Positions 1 through 7,080 of a stretch of DNA of 11,385 nucleotides are shown in pieces (position 1 is the stretch's first letter; each line of letters begins with the position of its first letter). Below the pieces are notes generated by a model that was given only the letters and a program-made list of their open reading frames with translations, did no database searches and was not told the origin of the DNA. Source of the DNA: Candidatus Heimdallarchaeota archaeon (GTDB lineage: Archaea; Asgardarchaeota; Heimdallarchaeia; Heimdallarchaeales; Kariarchaeaceae); NCBI GenBank assembly GCA_021399405.1, contig JAAFKL010000238.1, positions 1 through 11,385 of the forward strand, in the 5' to 3' direction. Position numbers and translations under genes: made by a program.

Positions 1-1110
1 GATCAGAGATTTGGTAACCTTTCCACCGGCGATAATTTTAACTATACGGGTTTTTATTCTGAAATTGAACCTCTTGAGTTCACCCAGAGTTTAGTATCTA
101 CTATTTCCAATGACGAGCTTGAGAACGAAGAGCTAGAGCACCCAGCAATCATAAATGCAACAAATACTGGTGCATATATTATAAGTAGTACACTTTCGCC
201 AATTTCATTTGATGTATCACCAGCTCTATCATTAAACCAGCTACCACAAATTTTTGATAATCTTATCATACAGCTATTCTCATCAATTATTGTTGAAGTC
301 AACAATCGAAATAATATTGTTATAACCAATATTATCAGTAATACTCAGGGAATAAATTCTACTGATGAATCACTGGAATCTAATAACGTGGCAAATGGGC
401 CAGTTCCAATATTGCAAAATCTACAAATTTTTGACTTGCTAATTTATGGATTAATCTTTTTCATACTGCTATTTTTCGCTAAAGTAACTCGATTGTATGG
501 ATGGATAGGTAGAAAACTAATTGGAGTCGGTATATTTGTAGTAGGAATTTTTTACAATGTAGAAGACCGAATTCTAGCACATAAAGATGTTTATCTAAAT
601 AATTCACGAGCTGAAATCATGGATTTTCTGGACACAGTGGGAAAATTTGGTTCGCATCTGCGAGAAATAAAATCGAAAACAAACCTAGCTTCAGGATCAT
701 TAATGTGGCATCTTAAAGTTTTAGAGGATTTTAATTGGATTATGAAGTATAAGATCGAAAACAATACTATATATGTTTCTCATAATTTCGAATCATCGTT
801 TGATCCGTATCTTAAGAAACTTGAATTGAAATTACATTCAAAATACACGTATAATTTACTCAATGCATTAAAAAATGTTAGTTACAATAATTCAATCACA
901 ATAATTGATATACAAAAGCAGGTGGACATACCTAATAAGGCAATTAGAAGATTAATTAATAAAATGCATGAACTAGAAATTGTTAAAATTAATTATACAA
1001 AACCAATAAGGTTTCAGATATACAACTTTTCTATCTTTAATAACATATGTGAAAGTTTGGATTTAAGGGAAAACTATGAAATGATTGTTAATAATATTGG
1101 AACAAAGTAA
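1..1110 (+). CDS. Membrane-anchored tandem winged-helix transcriptional regulator (5'-truncated by window edge)
   Basis: The reading frame is open from base 1 to the TAA at 1108-1110, giving 369 visible residues. The GTG at 388 is internal to this frame and is not needed as a start. Residues 1-143 are polar, rich in Asn/Ser/Ile and carry N-glycosylation sequons, so they are probably extracytoplasmic. Residues 144-160 form a strongly hydrophobic helix (FDLLIYGLIFFILLFFA). A second, shorter hydrophobic stretch lies at 173-184. Two winged-helix units follow: about 200-255, with the recognition-helix pattern SGSLMWHLKVLED (W236, H237), and about 260-315, with NKAIRRLINKMHELEIVKI. The layout of ectodomain, membrane helix and cytosolic wHTH pair matches the archaeal family of membrane-bound one-component regulators. 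The signal and target are unknown. Whether the second hydrophobic stretch crosses the membrane is unclear. If it does, the N-terminal part would sit on the same side as the wHTH pair. Confidence 0.85.
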   Translation, partial: DQRFGNLSTGDNFNYTGFYSEIEPLEFTQSLVSTISNDELENEELEHPAIINATNTGAYIISSTLSPISFDVSPALSLNQLPQIFDNLIIQLFSSIIVEVNNRNNIVITNIISNTQGINSTDESLESNNVANGPVPILQNLQIFDLLIYGLIFFILLFFAKVTRLYGWIGRKLIGVGIFVVGIFYNVEDRILAHKDVYLNNSRAEIMDFLDTVGKFGSHLREIKSKTNLASGSLMWHLKVLEDFNWIMKYKIENNTIYVSHNFESSFDPYLKKLELKLHSKYTYNLLNALKNVSYNNSITIIDIQKQVDIPNKAIRRLINKMHELEIVKINYTKPIRFQIYNFSIFNNICESLDLRENYEMIVNNIGTK

Positions 1111-1115
1111 ATTAT

Positions 1116-1199
1116 GGTTTGGACGGATGTCTTAGTCCCTTTTTTATAAATTTTGTATTGAAATAAGTCCAGTTAAATATTTGACATCCGTTTTAAACC
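1116..1199. repeat. Imperfect inverted repeat downstream of the membrane regulator, with poly-T
   Basis: ACGGATGTC (1123-1131) is exactly complementary to GACATCCGT (1183-1191), and GGTTT (1116-1120) to AAACC (1195-1199). Two G-T positions and one extra base lie between the two blocks. The loop is about 51 nt and contains a T-run (1141-1145) typical of archaeal termination. It could be a 3' mRNA structure with a terminator, or an operator for the next gene. Nothing decides between them. Confidence 0.35.
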
Positions 1200-1249
1200 T
1201 ATTACGTTTTGTATTTTCTAATGTTAAAGATTACAGTAAGAAACACTGG

Positions 1250-1273
1250 AAAAAATTTAAAATATATTTATAC
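1250..1273 (+). promoter_or_regulatory. Probable BRE/TATA promoter of the CNNM/CBS gene
   Basis: A purine-rich BRE-like stretch followed by TTTAAAATATATTTATA forms the most promoter-like sequence in the 272-base gap 1111-1382. It predicts transcription from about 1290 and a leader of roughly 90 nt. A second candidate, CTTATACAAATT (1338-1349), would give a short leader of about 15 nt. The rest of the gap holds only the inverted repeat listed separately, and no gene is visible. Confidence 0.45.
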
Positions 1274-1382
1274 ATTGTTGTATTATTTACACAATTCAAG
1301 GGTATATGATGAATAATATTTTTGAGCAATGAGTATCTTATACAAATTGGAGAATATTAACTCTGGAGTAATCCAAGCCTAA

Positions 1383-2702
1383 ATGGTTAGTTTATACGAT
1401 CTTTTCTTAATCTTCATTTTCACCATTCTGAATGGTTTTTTTGTTACAGCTGAATTTTCACTTCTAAGAATACCCAAGACAACACTTGCGAATTTCAAAA
1501 GCAATGGAGGACGTAGGGAACAAAAACTAGATTCCATATTTCAAAATTTTAATCTATATATTTCCAGTGTTCAAATAGGGATATCACTTACTTCACTTAT
1601 CCTTGGTTGGTTAGGTATCGGTCTATTTGTTGATTTATCCCAAAATACATTATCATCTTTTGGATTATATGATTCGGTAATTAAAATAATTGGATTTATA
1701 GTTGGTGTGCTCATAATTCTTTCAGTCCATTCAATTCTGGGTGAAATTGGACCAAAAATGGTTAGCATCCAAAATGTAGAGGCAATTGCCTTGAATATCG
1801 CAATCCCAACCTATTACTTTGGCAATTTGATGAAACCAATTTCAGTATTTTATAGGAAAACTGCATACTATTTACTCAAGACATCAGGGTTAAATCCCCA
1901 AAATATTGTCTATACCGAAGTTTTCTCTGAAGATGAACTCAAATATATCATAGCGCAAAGCAAAGAAGAAGGCGAGATAGACGAAACAGAACATGAGATG
2001 ATTGGGAGGGTTTTGGATTTCACTGATACAACAGTTAAATCTATCTTGACACCCAGATATAAGATTGTTGCATTCCCAAAAACAATCACAGCTAAAGAAA
2101 TTATCCACACGGCAAAAGAAACTGGTTATTCAAGATTCCCAATTTACAAAGAAAAATTGGATGAGATAATGGGATTTATACATATCAAAGATATCATCAC
2201 TGTGGATACTGATGCAGAAGATTTTTCAATATCTAAAATTGTTCGTGAGGCAGTAATTGTTCATGAAGGGATGATGTTGGATGTTTTGCTTCGTACAATG
2301 CAACAAAGACGTTCTCAATTAGCAGTTATTGTTGACGAATACGGTTCCGTAGAAGGATTAGCTACTATTGAAGATGTAATTGAAGAAATAGTAGGAGAAA
2401 TTGATGACGAGTTTGATGAGCAAACAACAAATCTGATCAAACTGATTGAGAATAATACCTATCTAATTAATGCGGATATATCATTAGATGAATTTAACGA
2501 ATCTTTTGATATTGATTTAATAATTGATGAAGCCATCACACTAGCGGGATTTATGATTGAACATTTGGATGAGGTACCCATTGAAGGGATAGTATTAAAT
2601 TATAATGATTGCGAATTCAAGGTTTTGGAGATGGACGGGAATAGGATTTCAAAGATTCAATTTCTTTTAAGCAACTCCACTGATGCTCCTAATAAGGAAT
2701 GA
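1383..2702 (+). CDS. CNNM (DUF21) / CBS-pair / CorC-HlyC domain membrane transporter-like protein
   Basis: The protein has 439 aa. The start is fixed because the codon before ATG 1383 is an in-frame TAA, and a weak GGAG lies 14 nt upstream. Residues 1-175 are a CNNM transmembrane domain with hydrophobic helices near 4-25, 62-82 and 97-118. It carries the family signatures SSVQIGISLTSLILGWLG (61-78) and LGEIGPK (119-125). Residues 217-340 are a CBS pair beginning at LTPRYKI and ending in the hallmark DEYGSVEGLATIEDVIEEIVGEI (318-340). Residues 350-430 fit the CorC/HlyC C-terminal domain. Relatives such as CorC/MpfA, YfjD and archaeal CNNM proteins are linked to Mg2+ (or Na+-coupled Mg2+) export, with ATP bound by the CBS module. 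That substrate is inferred from the family. The length is normal and no key motif is missing. It is a single gene with its own promoter, convergent with the GNAT gene 39 bp away. Confidence 0.95.
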   Translation: MVSLYDLFLIFIFTILNGFFVTAEFSLLRIPKTTLANFKSNGGRREQKLDSIFQNFNLYISSVQIGISLTSLILGWLGIGLFVDLSQNTLSSFGLYDSVIKIIGFIVGVLIILSVHSILGEIGPKMVSIQNVEAIALNIAIPTYYFGNLMKPISVFYRKTAYYLLKTSGLNPQNIVYTEVFSEDELKYIIAQSKEEGEIDETEHEMIGRVLDFTDTTVKSILTPRYKIVAFPKTITAKEIIHTAKETGYSRFPIYKEKLDEIMGFIHIKDIITVDTDAEDFSISKIVREAVIVHEGMMLDVLLRTMQQRRSQLAVIVDEYGSVEGLATIEDVIEEIVGEIDDEFDEQTTNLIKLIENNTYLINADISLDEFNESFDIDLIIDEAITLAGFMIEHLDEVPIEGIVLNYNDCEFKVLEMDGNRISKIQFLLSNSTDAPNKE

Positions 2703-2741
2703 GGGTTCATTAAATATTGAGATTCTCTTAAATAAATTCTA

Positions 2742-3641
2742 TTAGTTTAGTTGTTTCTCATAAGACTGAATAACATTATCAAATTTGAACCCATACTTCT
2801 CATATCTACTTGTTTGGAGTCGATCACCCATAATCGTTTTATTAATTTTAGATACTCCCTTTTCTTTAGCCTTCTTAACTAAATGTTTCACAAATAAATC
2901 ATAGAATAATTCTTCATTTCCACTTTCAGCATAAATATTACCGAGAAACGCTACATCAGCATCTGGATATGGATTATATAGAAGTAATCTTCCAATAATT
3001 ACATCTCCTTTGAATATCACACTGTGTGAAATGATATTACTCTGATCAAACGATTTAATCAAATTAAAATTATTTTCAGCTGCTTCTTGGGTCAATCCAA
3101 ATTCATCACGGAAAATTCTGATTAAGGCTTCCCCATGCTTTTCCAAATCCAATTCCTGTATTGTATGCTCTGAAGTAGTTTCAGGTACAACAAGTTCATT
3201 TACATCTGATAAAGCAAAAGTTGTTGAGTTTTCACTTTTTAATTCGAAATTAAACATCTCTACGTAATTTTTATGATTACCCCAATCTTCCTTGAAGGTT
3301 GTTATTATCTTTTCAGCACCCTTTTTACGGATGACTTCAATCGATTTCTCAATTAATTGCTTGGCTGCTTCCTCATGATTGTCTAAGAGGATTGGTAATC
3401 GATAATGAGCCTCTTTTTTACCATCTACATCTGCAATGTAACTTGTTTGAAAACCAACCATCTTATCATCTTTGAATGCGTATAATCTTGTTTCTGGATC
3501 AAACCCCTCTTCTGAATATGAGTTTTTTATACTTTCAACAGAAGACATATTGTAGCCGATCCAATTACTAGTGATTTTATTTCCGAGTTCAACTTGTTGT
3601 TCAATAAACCCTTCTTCATATTTTTTAATCGTATATGACAT
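2742..3641 (-). CDS. Two-domain GNAT-fold N-acetyltransferase-like protein
   Basis: The protein has 299 aa and starts at ATG 3641. Two GNAT-like halves are visible, roughly 1-145 and 160-299. Each has the order N-terminal helix, central strand of the type KDDKMVGFQTSYIADV or KGDVIIGRLLLYNPYP, helix, and a final strand ending in a YGF-like element. In the second half this is TSRYEKYGFKFDNVIQSYEKQ, a common GNAT C-terminus. The usual acetyl-CoA pyrophosphate loop (R/Q-x-x-G-x-G/A) is not clear in either half: the second reads ESGNEELFYDLF where the loop would be expected. One or both halves may therefore be degenerate. The substrate cannot be told. The cytoplasmic location is inferred from the lack of a signal or membrane helix. 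Its own TATA box sits at 3664-3672, so it may be transcribed apart from the AlkD-like gene 126 bp upstream on the same strand. Confidence 0.8.
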   Translation of the reverse strand: MSYTIKKYEEGFIEQQVELGNKITSNWIGYNMSSVESIKNSYSEEGFDPETRLYAFKDDKMVGFQTSYIADVDGKKEAHYRLPILLDNHEEAAKQLIEKSIEVIRKKGAEKIITTFKEDWGNHKNYVEMFNFELKSENSTTFALSDVNELVVPETTSEHTIQELDLEKHGEALIRIFRDEFGLTQEAAENNFNLIKSFDQSNIISHSVIFKGDVIIGRLLLYNPYPDADVAFLGNIYAESGNEELFYDLFVKHLVKKAKEKGVSKINKTIMGDRLQTSRYEKYGFKFDNVIQSYEKQLN

Positions 3642-3663
3642 GTGATTAAATATTTCTGGGTTC

Positions 3664-3676
3664 TATTTAAATTTTC
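3664..3676 (-). promoter_or_regulatory. TATA box giving a leaderless message for the GNAT gene
   Basis: Read on the minus strand, AAAATTTAAATAG is centred about 27 nt before ATG 3641. The usual archaeal spacing puts transcription start on or next to the start codon, and no SD motif is present. A T-rich stretch upstream on the same strand (around 3678-3690) could end the AlkD-like transcript. Confidence 0.55.
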
Positions 3677-3767
3677 TCAAAAAGATAATACCTTCATATC
3701 ATTATTATGAGAAAATTAAAATCAATATAACAATCATCGTACTTGTAAAATACATGATTAGTCGAAG

Positions 3768-4514
3768 TTAATTCAACTTAGAATATTTGTACAAGAATTT
3801 TTCCTGAGTCTCATTATCAAACATTTTCATAGATTCTCTAACTTCTGTTTTGGATAGAAACCCAATTCTCTCAAAAATAAATTCAGATAATAATTCAGAA
3901 TCTGCTTTAGATGCTTCTCTTAATAACCAAGGAATTGATTTCCTAACATAATAATTGGTATCTCTCAAAATTAGATCAATTAATGGAAGAAGTTTGATAA
4001 CTGCATTTTTATTTGATCTTGCATGCTTGACAAAACAAACTACCGCAAACCTTCGTCTCCAAAAATTATCAGAATTGATCCATTCTTGAATATCGGTGTA
4101 TATGGGGTTTTCATACACATCCATGTAGCCAGTAACGTCAATGCAAAGATGATCACAACTAGTCCAATGATCAATTGTATCTACCCAACGATCGATTAAT
4201 TGCCAAACGGTATCATCAAATTTCGAATGATATTTTCCCAAAATGTAAGCAGTAAGGATTCGTGCTTCTGATAACATAGGCTTCATCCACAGAATATCCA
4301 ATCCTTCAAGTAGATCTGACAATTCCATCTCCCTATTTAATCTGTAGAATTCACTGGCTTTTTTTTTCAATACTCCATTTGATATCCCTACTACATCTAA
4401 TTTTGTAATAGGGCCAATCTTGGCAGTTTTTAAAAAATTTAATTTCCCCTCTTTGACCTGGTCAGAGTTGTCTTCATCCTGCAACCAGTTCATTAATTCA
4501 TTTACCCAAATCAT
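3768..4514 (-). CDS. AlkD-like HEAT-repeat DNA alkylation repair glycosylase
   Basis: The protein has 248 aa and is all-helical in composition. An in-frame TAG directly precedes ATG 4514, and CAGGA lies 6 nt upstream as SD, so the start is secure. The family pattern is clear: a block WQLIDRWVDTIDHWTSCDHLC at about 104-124, FWRRRFAVV at 151-159, and DTNYYVRKSIPWLLREASK at 185-203. Aligning by hand to the well-studied AlkD puts W117 and D121 on its catalytic Trp/Asp pair (same four-residue spacing). R154 or R155 falls on the DNA-contacting Arg, and W196 on the second Trp of the cleft. AlkD enzymes excise N3/N7-alkylpurines from DNA without base flipping. Retention of these residues suggests an active enzyme. 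Many archaeal relatives are annotated only as DNA alkylation repair protein. Confidence 0.88.
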   Translation of the reverse strand: MIWVNELMNWLQDEDNSDQVKEGKLNFLKTAKIGPITKLDVVGISNGVLKKKASEFYRLNREMELSDLLEGLDILWMKPMLSEARILTAYILGKYHSKFDDTVWQLIDRWVDTIDHWTSCDHLCIDVTGYMDVYENPIYTDIQEWINSDNFWRRRFAVVCFVKHARSNKNAVIKLLPLIDLILRDTNYYVRKSIPWLLREASKADSELLSEFIFERIGFLSKTEVRESMKMFDNETQEKFLYKYSKLN

Positions 4515-4550
4515 CTAAATTCCTGTGTGAATTGTTTTTCTATGGGTTCT

Positions 4551-4560
4551 GATATATAGA
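4551..4560 (-). promoter_or_regulatory. TATA box of the AlkD-like gene
   Basis: On the minus strand TCTATATATC is centred about 41 nt before ATG 4514. This predicts transcription from about 4529 and a 15-nt leader that contains the CAGGA ribosome-binding motif at 4521-4525. The promoter is divergent from that of the surface protein. The 197 bases between the two genes show no other gene. Confidence 0.55.
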
Positions 4561-4674
4561 AATTTTGCGGATTGATGATGTCAATTTACACACTGTTCTA
4601 AATTCATCTGATAGTTGAGTAGTATCATTATTTCACGAAGTTATTTTATTATTAAATCTAGTAAGAATTCATAT

Positions 4675-4690
4675 AATTTAGTTTAAATAG
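4675..4690 (+). promoter_or_regulatory. TATA box that decides the start of the surface-protein gene
   Basis: AATTTAGTTTAAATAG has its TTTAAATA core at 4682-4689, centred about 26 nt before ATG 4712. That predicts a leaderless message starting at this ATG. The in-frame GTG at 4697 lies only 7 nt past the box and would be upstream of the transcript start, unless a weaker TATA-like stretch near 4645-4655 is used. Confidence 0.55.
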
Positions 4691-4711
4691 CTCGAGGTGT
4701 CAAAATTGGTA

Positions 4712-6619
4712 ATGAAAAATTTTAGACTAAAATTCAGTCTAACTGCATTATTATTTGTATTATTGATTAACCCTCAAATAATAAATCCCGTTAACGCGGT
4801 GGAAGATACAACTCCTCCAACATTAAGCTACCTTGGATTCAATAAACCCGTAGTAAATGCTGGAGATAAAGTGACTGTTCTTGTTGGTGCAAATGACGAT
4901 TTGTCAGGCTTATCTCATATTGAAGTCGGATTTGCAGATCCTATGGGAACATGGAAGGCACAACCATTCCCTACTTATAATTCCTCAAGCGGTTTCTATG
5001 AAGCGGATATCTTGATTGACCAATTTTGGTTATCTGGTACGTATTATATTGCCTTTGTCTATACTGTTGATAATGCAGGTAATAGTGCTTATCTATATAA
5101 TGCAACTGATTTTACCTCACCAACAGTAGATGTTATCGGAACTACCCCTGATTCGACAGCTCCAACTCTAAATAGTATTTCTTTTAATAGTGGCACTGCC
5201 TCCCCAACATCTCCTATAACTGTAAGTGTGAATGTAAACGATTCTGAATCTGGAGTTAGTCATATTGAAATTGGTATTGCAGATCCAACAGGAACCTGGA
5301 AAACTCAACCTTTCCCACTTTACAATTCAACAAGTGGTTACTGGGATGCAACCGTGACTATTGATCAATATTGGTTAGGTGGTGATTATTATGTTGCCTT
5401 CGTCTATACTGTTGATAATGCCGGGAACTACATTTACCGATATAATGAAACAGACTTTATTAGTCCAACATTTAATGTAATTGGTACAACACCTGATATT
5501 GACCCACCCAGCTTGTGGAGTATTTCTTTAAGTCAAACCACGACATCCTCAACTAATCCATTCCAAGTTTCTCTAAACATAACTGATGATATATCTGGAA
5601 TAAGCCATGTGGAAGTTGGTATTGCAGACCCTACAGGTACATGGAAGGCTCAACCATTCCCAACATATAATTCAACAAATGGCCTTTGGGAAGCTACTGT
5701 AGATATTGATCCATTTTGGTTATTAGGTACGTATTATGTTGCCTTTGTTTATACTGTTGATAATGCCGGGAATTATATTTACAGATATAATAGCACAGAT
5801 TTTGTTTCACCGACAATAAACGTAATTGCCCCAACCCCTGATATTTATCCTCCAAATGCATATGCAAATCTAACCAATTTTAACACGTATGGTGGGGCTT
5901 TCAATGTTGAAGTTGTTAGCAATGAAACTGGATGGGGTGAAGTTTACATTAATGGAACTTTTTACAAATCTTTAACTTTCAGCAGTCCTACAACATTTTG
6001 GTTGGATACTCATCAATTTATTAATGGCTATTACAATCTGACATTATTTGTCTCTGATTATTCTGGGAATAGTATTACTATTACCTATTGGATATATATT
6101 CAAAATGATGGTCCACCAGTAAATCAAGAGATTAAACTGTCAGTTATTCCCAACAAGGGTGAATCAATAGTGAATAAAACAGTGAGCTTCGAAATAGAAA
6201 TTCACACTTCATTTATACATGATATGCCAAATGTTACCTTAGTTGTACAAAGCGAAGATAGTACAAATCCTGTGAATTATTACACAAATTCATTTTTCTT
6301 GGCGAAACAAAGTTCTGTAACCTTCACAGTGCCAATTACTTTCATCCAAGAAGGCAATTATAAATTTGAAGCTATACTTTATGATGACATTCAAGCTCCT
6401 TGGTTCTTTAATTTCGAGTGGAATGTAGTTGGACCAAATGGTACCGATACAAACACCGATATTACAAGCAATACTGACACAACTCAGACCAATTCAACAG
6501 AAGCAAGTTCATCTTCTGCTCCTGGACTTCCTGTACCCGGTTTCTCAACTTTAGTTTCATTGTTTACTTTGTCAGCTCTACTTATTCTAAGAATAAAGAA
6601 AAAGGATCTTTCAATTTAA
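4712..6619 (+). CDS. Secreted multidomain Ig-like repeat surface protein with PGF-type C-terminal sorting tail
   Basis: The protein has 635 aa from ATG 4712. The GTG at 4697 would add five residues but sits beside the TATA box. Residues 1-29 are a classical signal peptide (MKNFRLKFS, then a hydrophobic core, then NPVNA), with cleavage probably before VEDTTPP. Three tandem 115-residue Ig-like repeats follow (32-146, 147-261, 262-376). Each carries SG(I/L/V)SH(I/V)E(V/I)G, GTWK.QPFP.YNS and FVYTVDNAGN. Residues 377-468 are a related but diverged beta domain, and 469-574 a different beta-sandwich-like domain. A Thr/Ser/Asn-rich linker (575-603) precedes PGF (609-611), a hydrophobic helix and the tail RIKKKDLSI. 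This end resembles archaeal PGF-CTERM sorting signals handled by archaeosortases. Many N-x-S/T sequons suggest glycosylation. The role (cell-surface structure or adhesion) is inferred, and no enzymatic motif is visible. It is a single gene. Confidence 0.88.
   Translation: MKNFRLKFSLTALLFVLLINPQIINPVNAVEDTTPPTLSYLGFNKPVVNAGDKVTVLVGANDDLSGLSHIEVGFADPMGTWKAQPFPTYNSSSGFYEADILIDQFWLSGTYYIAFVYTVDNAGNSAYLYNATDFTSPTVDVIGTTPDSTAPTLNSISFNSGTASPTSPITVSVNVNDSESGVSHIEIGIADPTGTWKTQPFPLYNSTSGYWDATVTIDQYWLGGDYYVAFVYTVDNAGNYIYRYNETDFISPTFNVIGTTPDIDPPSLWSISLSQTTTSSTNPFQVSLNITDDISGISHVEVGIADPTGTWKAQPFPTYNSTNGLWEATVDIDPFWLLGTYYVAFVYTVDNAGNYIYRYNSTDFVSPTINVIAPTPDIYPPNAYANLTNFNTYGGAFNVEVVSNETGWGEVYINGTFYKSLTFSSPTTFWLDTHQFINGYYNLTLFVSDYSGNSITITYWIYIQNDGPPVNQEIKLSVIPNKGESIVNKTVSFEIEIHTSFIHDMPNVTLVVQSEDSTNPVNYYTNSFFLAKQSSVTFTVPITFIQEGNYKFEAILYDDIQAPWFFNFEWNVVGPNGTDTNTDITSNTDTTQTNSTEASSSSAPGLPVPGFSTLVSLFTLSALLILRIKKKDLSI
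4805..5839 (+). repeat. Three in-register 345-bp tandem repeats inside the surface-protein gene
   Basis: The units are 4805-5149, 5150-5494 and 5495-5839. Each encodes exactly 115 residues with no insertion or deletion. Copies 2 and 3 agree at about 70% of residues by hand count, and copy 1 is more distant. The strongest blocks are the GTWK.QPFP.YNS segment and the FVYTVDNAGNYIYRYN segment near the end of each unit. Confidence 0.9.
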
Positions 6620-6720
6620 TCAAAAAATTTTGCATAGTCTAATATCTATACTTTAAATTTACAATATTGATAATTGCGATAATAATTAGAATATAATTTA
6701 TCATTTTAACCAACCAAAAA

Positions 6721-6730
6721 CTATAAAATA
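6721..6730 (+). promoter_or_regulatory. TATA box of the first beta-grasp gene
   Basis: CTATAAAATA is centred about 26 nt before GTG 6751, so the predicted transcript begins at or within a base of the start codon (leaderless). No SD motif is present. This supports the GTG start and a separate transcription unit. The gap 6620-6720 is plain AT-rich sequence with no gene. Confidence 0.55.
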
Positions 6731-6750
6731 GATATTAATTATTTTGAATT

Positions 6751-7074
6751 GTGTTATCTATCATTCTATATGGCAATCTCAAGAAATTAGTTACGCATTC
6801 TAAATCTACACAAATTTCGACAATTGATATTCCATATAAAGAGAATGAAACGTTGGAAGGCTGTTTAAACAGATTAGATTTAACTATTGACGAAGTTGGC
6901 GAATTATTCATTAACCATTGTTTATCCTATTCTACGGATACTATACCATATGATAATTGTCGAATTGCTATTTTTCCAAAAATAATGCAACTCATAGATG
7001 GCGGATTATACATACGATACTGTGGGTACAGATCACAATATGCAGATGATTTATCAAAAGCAGCACTTAATTAG
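6751..7074 (+). CDS. Long MoaD/ThiS-like beta-grasp protein without C-terminal diglycine (paralogue 1)
   Basis: The protein has 107 aa and starts at GTG 6751, which fits the TATA spacing. The N-terminus MLSIILYGNLKKL, the ENETLEGCLNRL helix and CRIAIFPKI (70-78) follow the MoaD/ThiS/Ub-Mut7C beta-grasp order. In canonical MoaD the chain ends with FPPxxGG. Here it continues about 31 residues past FP (75-76) and ends in AALN. The only GG is internal (84-85). An ungapped hand alignment with the protein at 9279-9629 gives about 30 identities over 85 residues and a shared post-strand pattern FPxxMxLxxG, so the two are paralogues. The tails beyond residue 85 do not match. Thiocarboxylate chemistry at the C-terminus is not possible without processing. 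It may be a scaffold or an adaptor linked to tungsten/molybdenum metabolism. Its stop codon lies 6 bp from that of the convergent ModE-like gene. Confidence 0.75.
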   Translation: MLSIILYGNLKKLVTHSKSTQISTIDIPYKENETLEGCLNRLDLTIDEVGELFINHCLSYSTDTIPYDNCRIAIFPKIMQLIDGGLYIRYCGYRSQYADDLSKAALN

Positions 7075-7080
7075 TAATTT

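Noticed and set aside
54..329. Minus-strand 91-aa open frame near the left edge
   Set aside because: The plus-strand frame continues through it into the membrane regulator. The Ser-run product looks like the complement of Asp/Glu codons.
388..1110. Complete 240-aa gene starting at GTG 388
   Set aside because: The same frame is open without a stop from base 1 and encodes a plausible outer domain before the membrane helix, and no promoter or SD precedes the GTG.
1571..2110. Minus-strand open frames inside the CNNM/CBS gene
   Set aside because: They overlap a gene with full family motifs on the plus strand and show no recognisable domain.
4150..4175. TGATCACA and TGATCA copies similar to the modE-upstream palindrome arm
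   Set aside because: They are inside the AlkD-like coding sequence (the DHLCID and nearby codons), are not arranged as an inverted repeat with the same spacer, and are not near a promoter.
6662..6669. CAATATTG palindrome upstream of the first beta-grasp gene
   Set aside because: Eight A/T-rich bases with no spacer are expected by chance in this composition, and the position is not tied to the TATA box.
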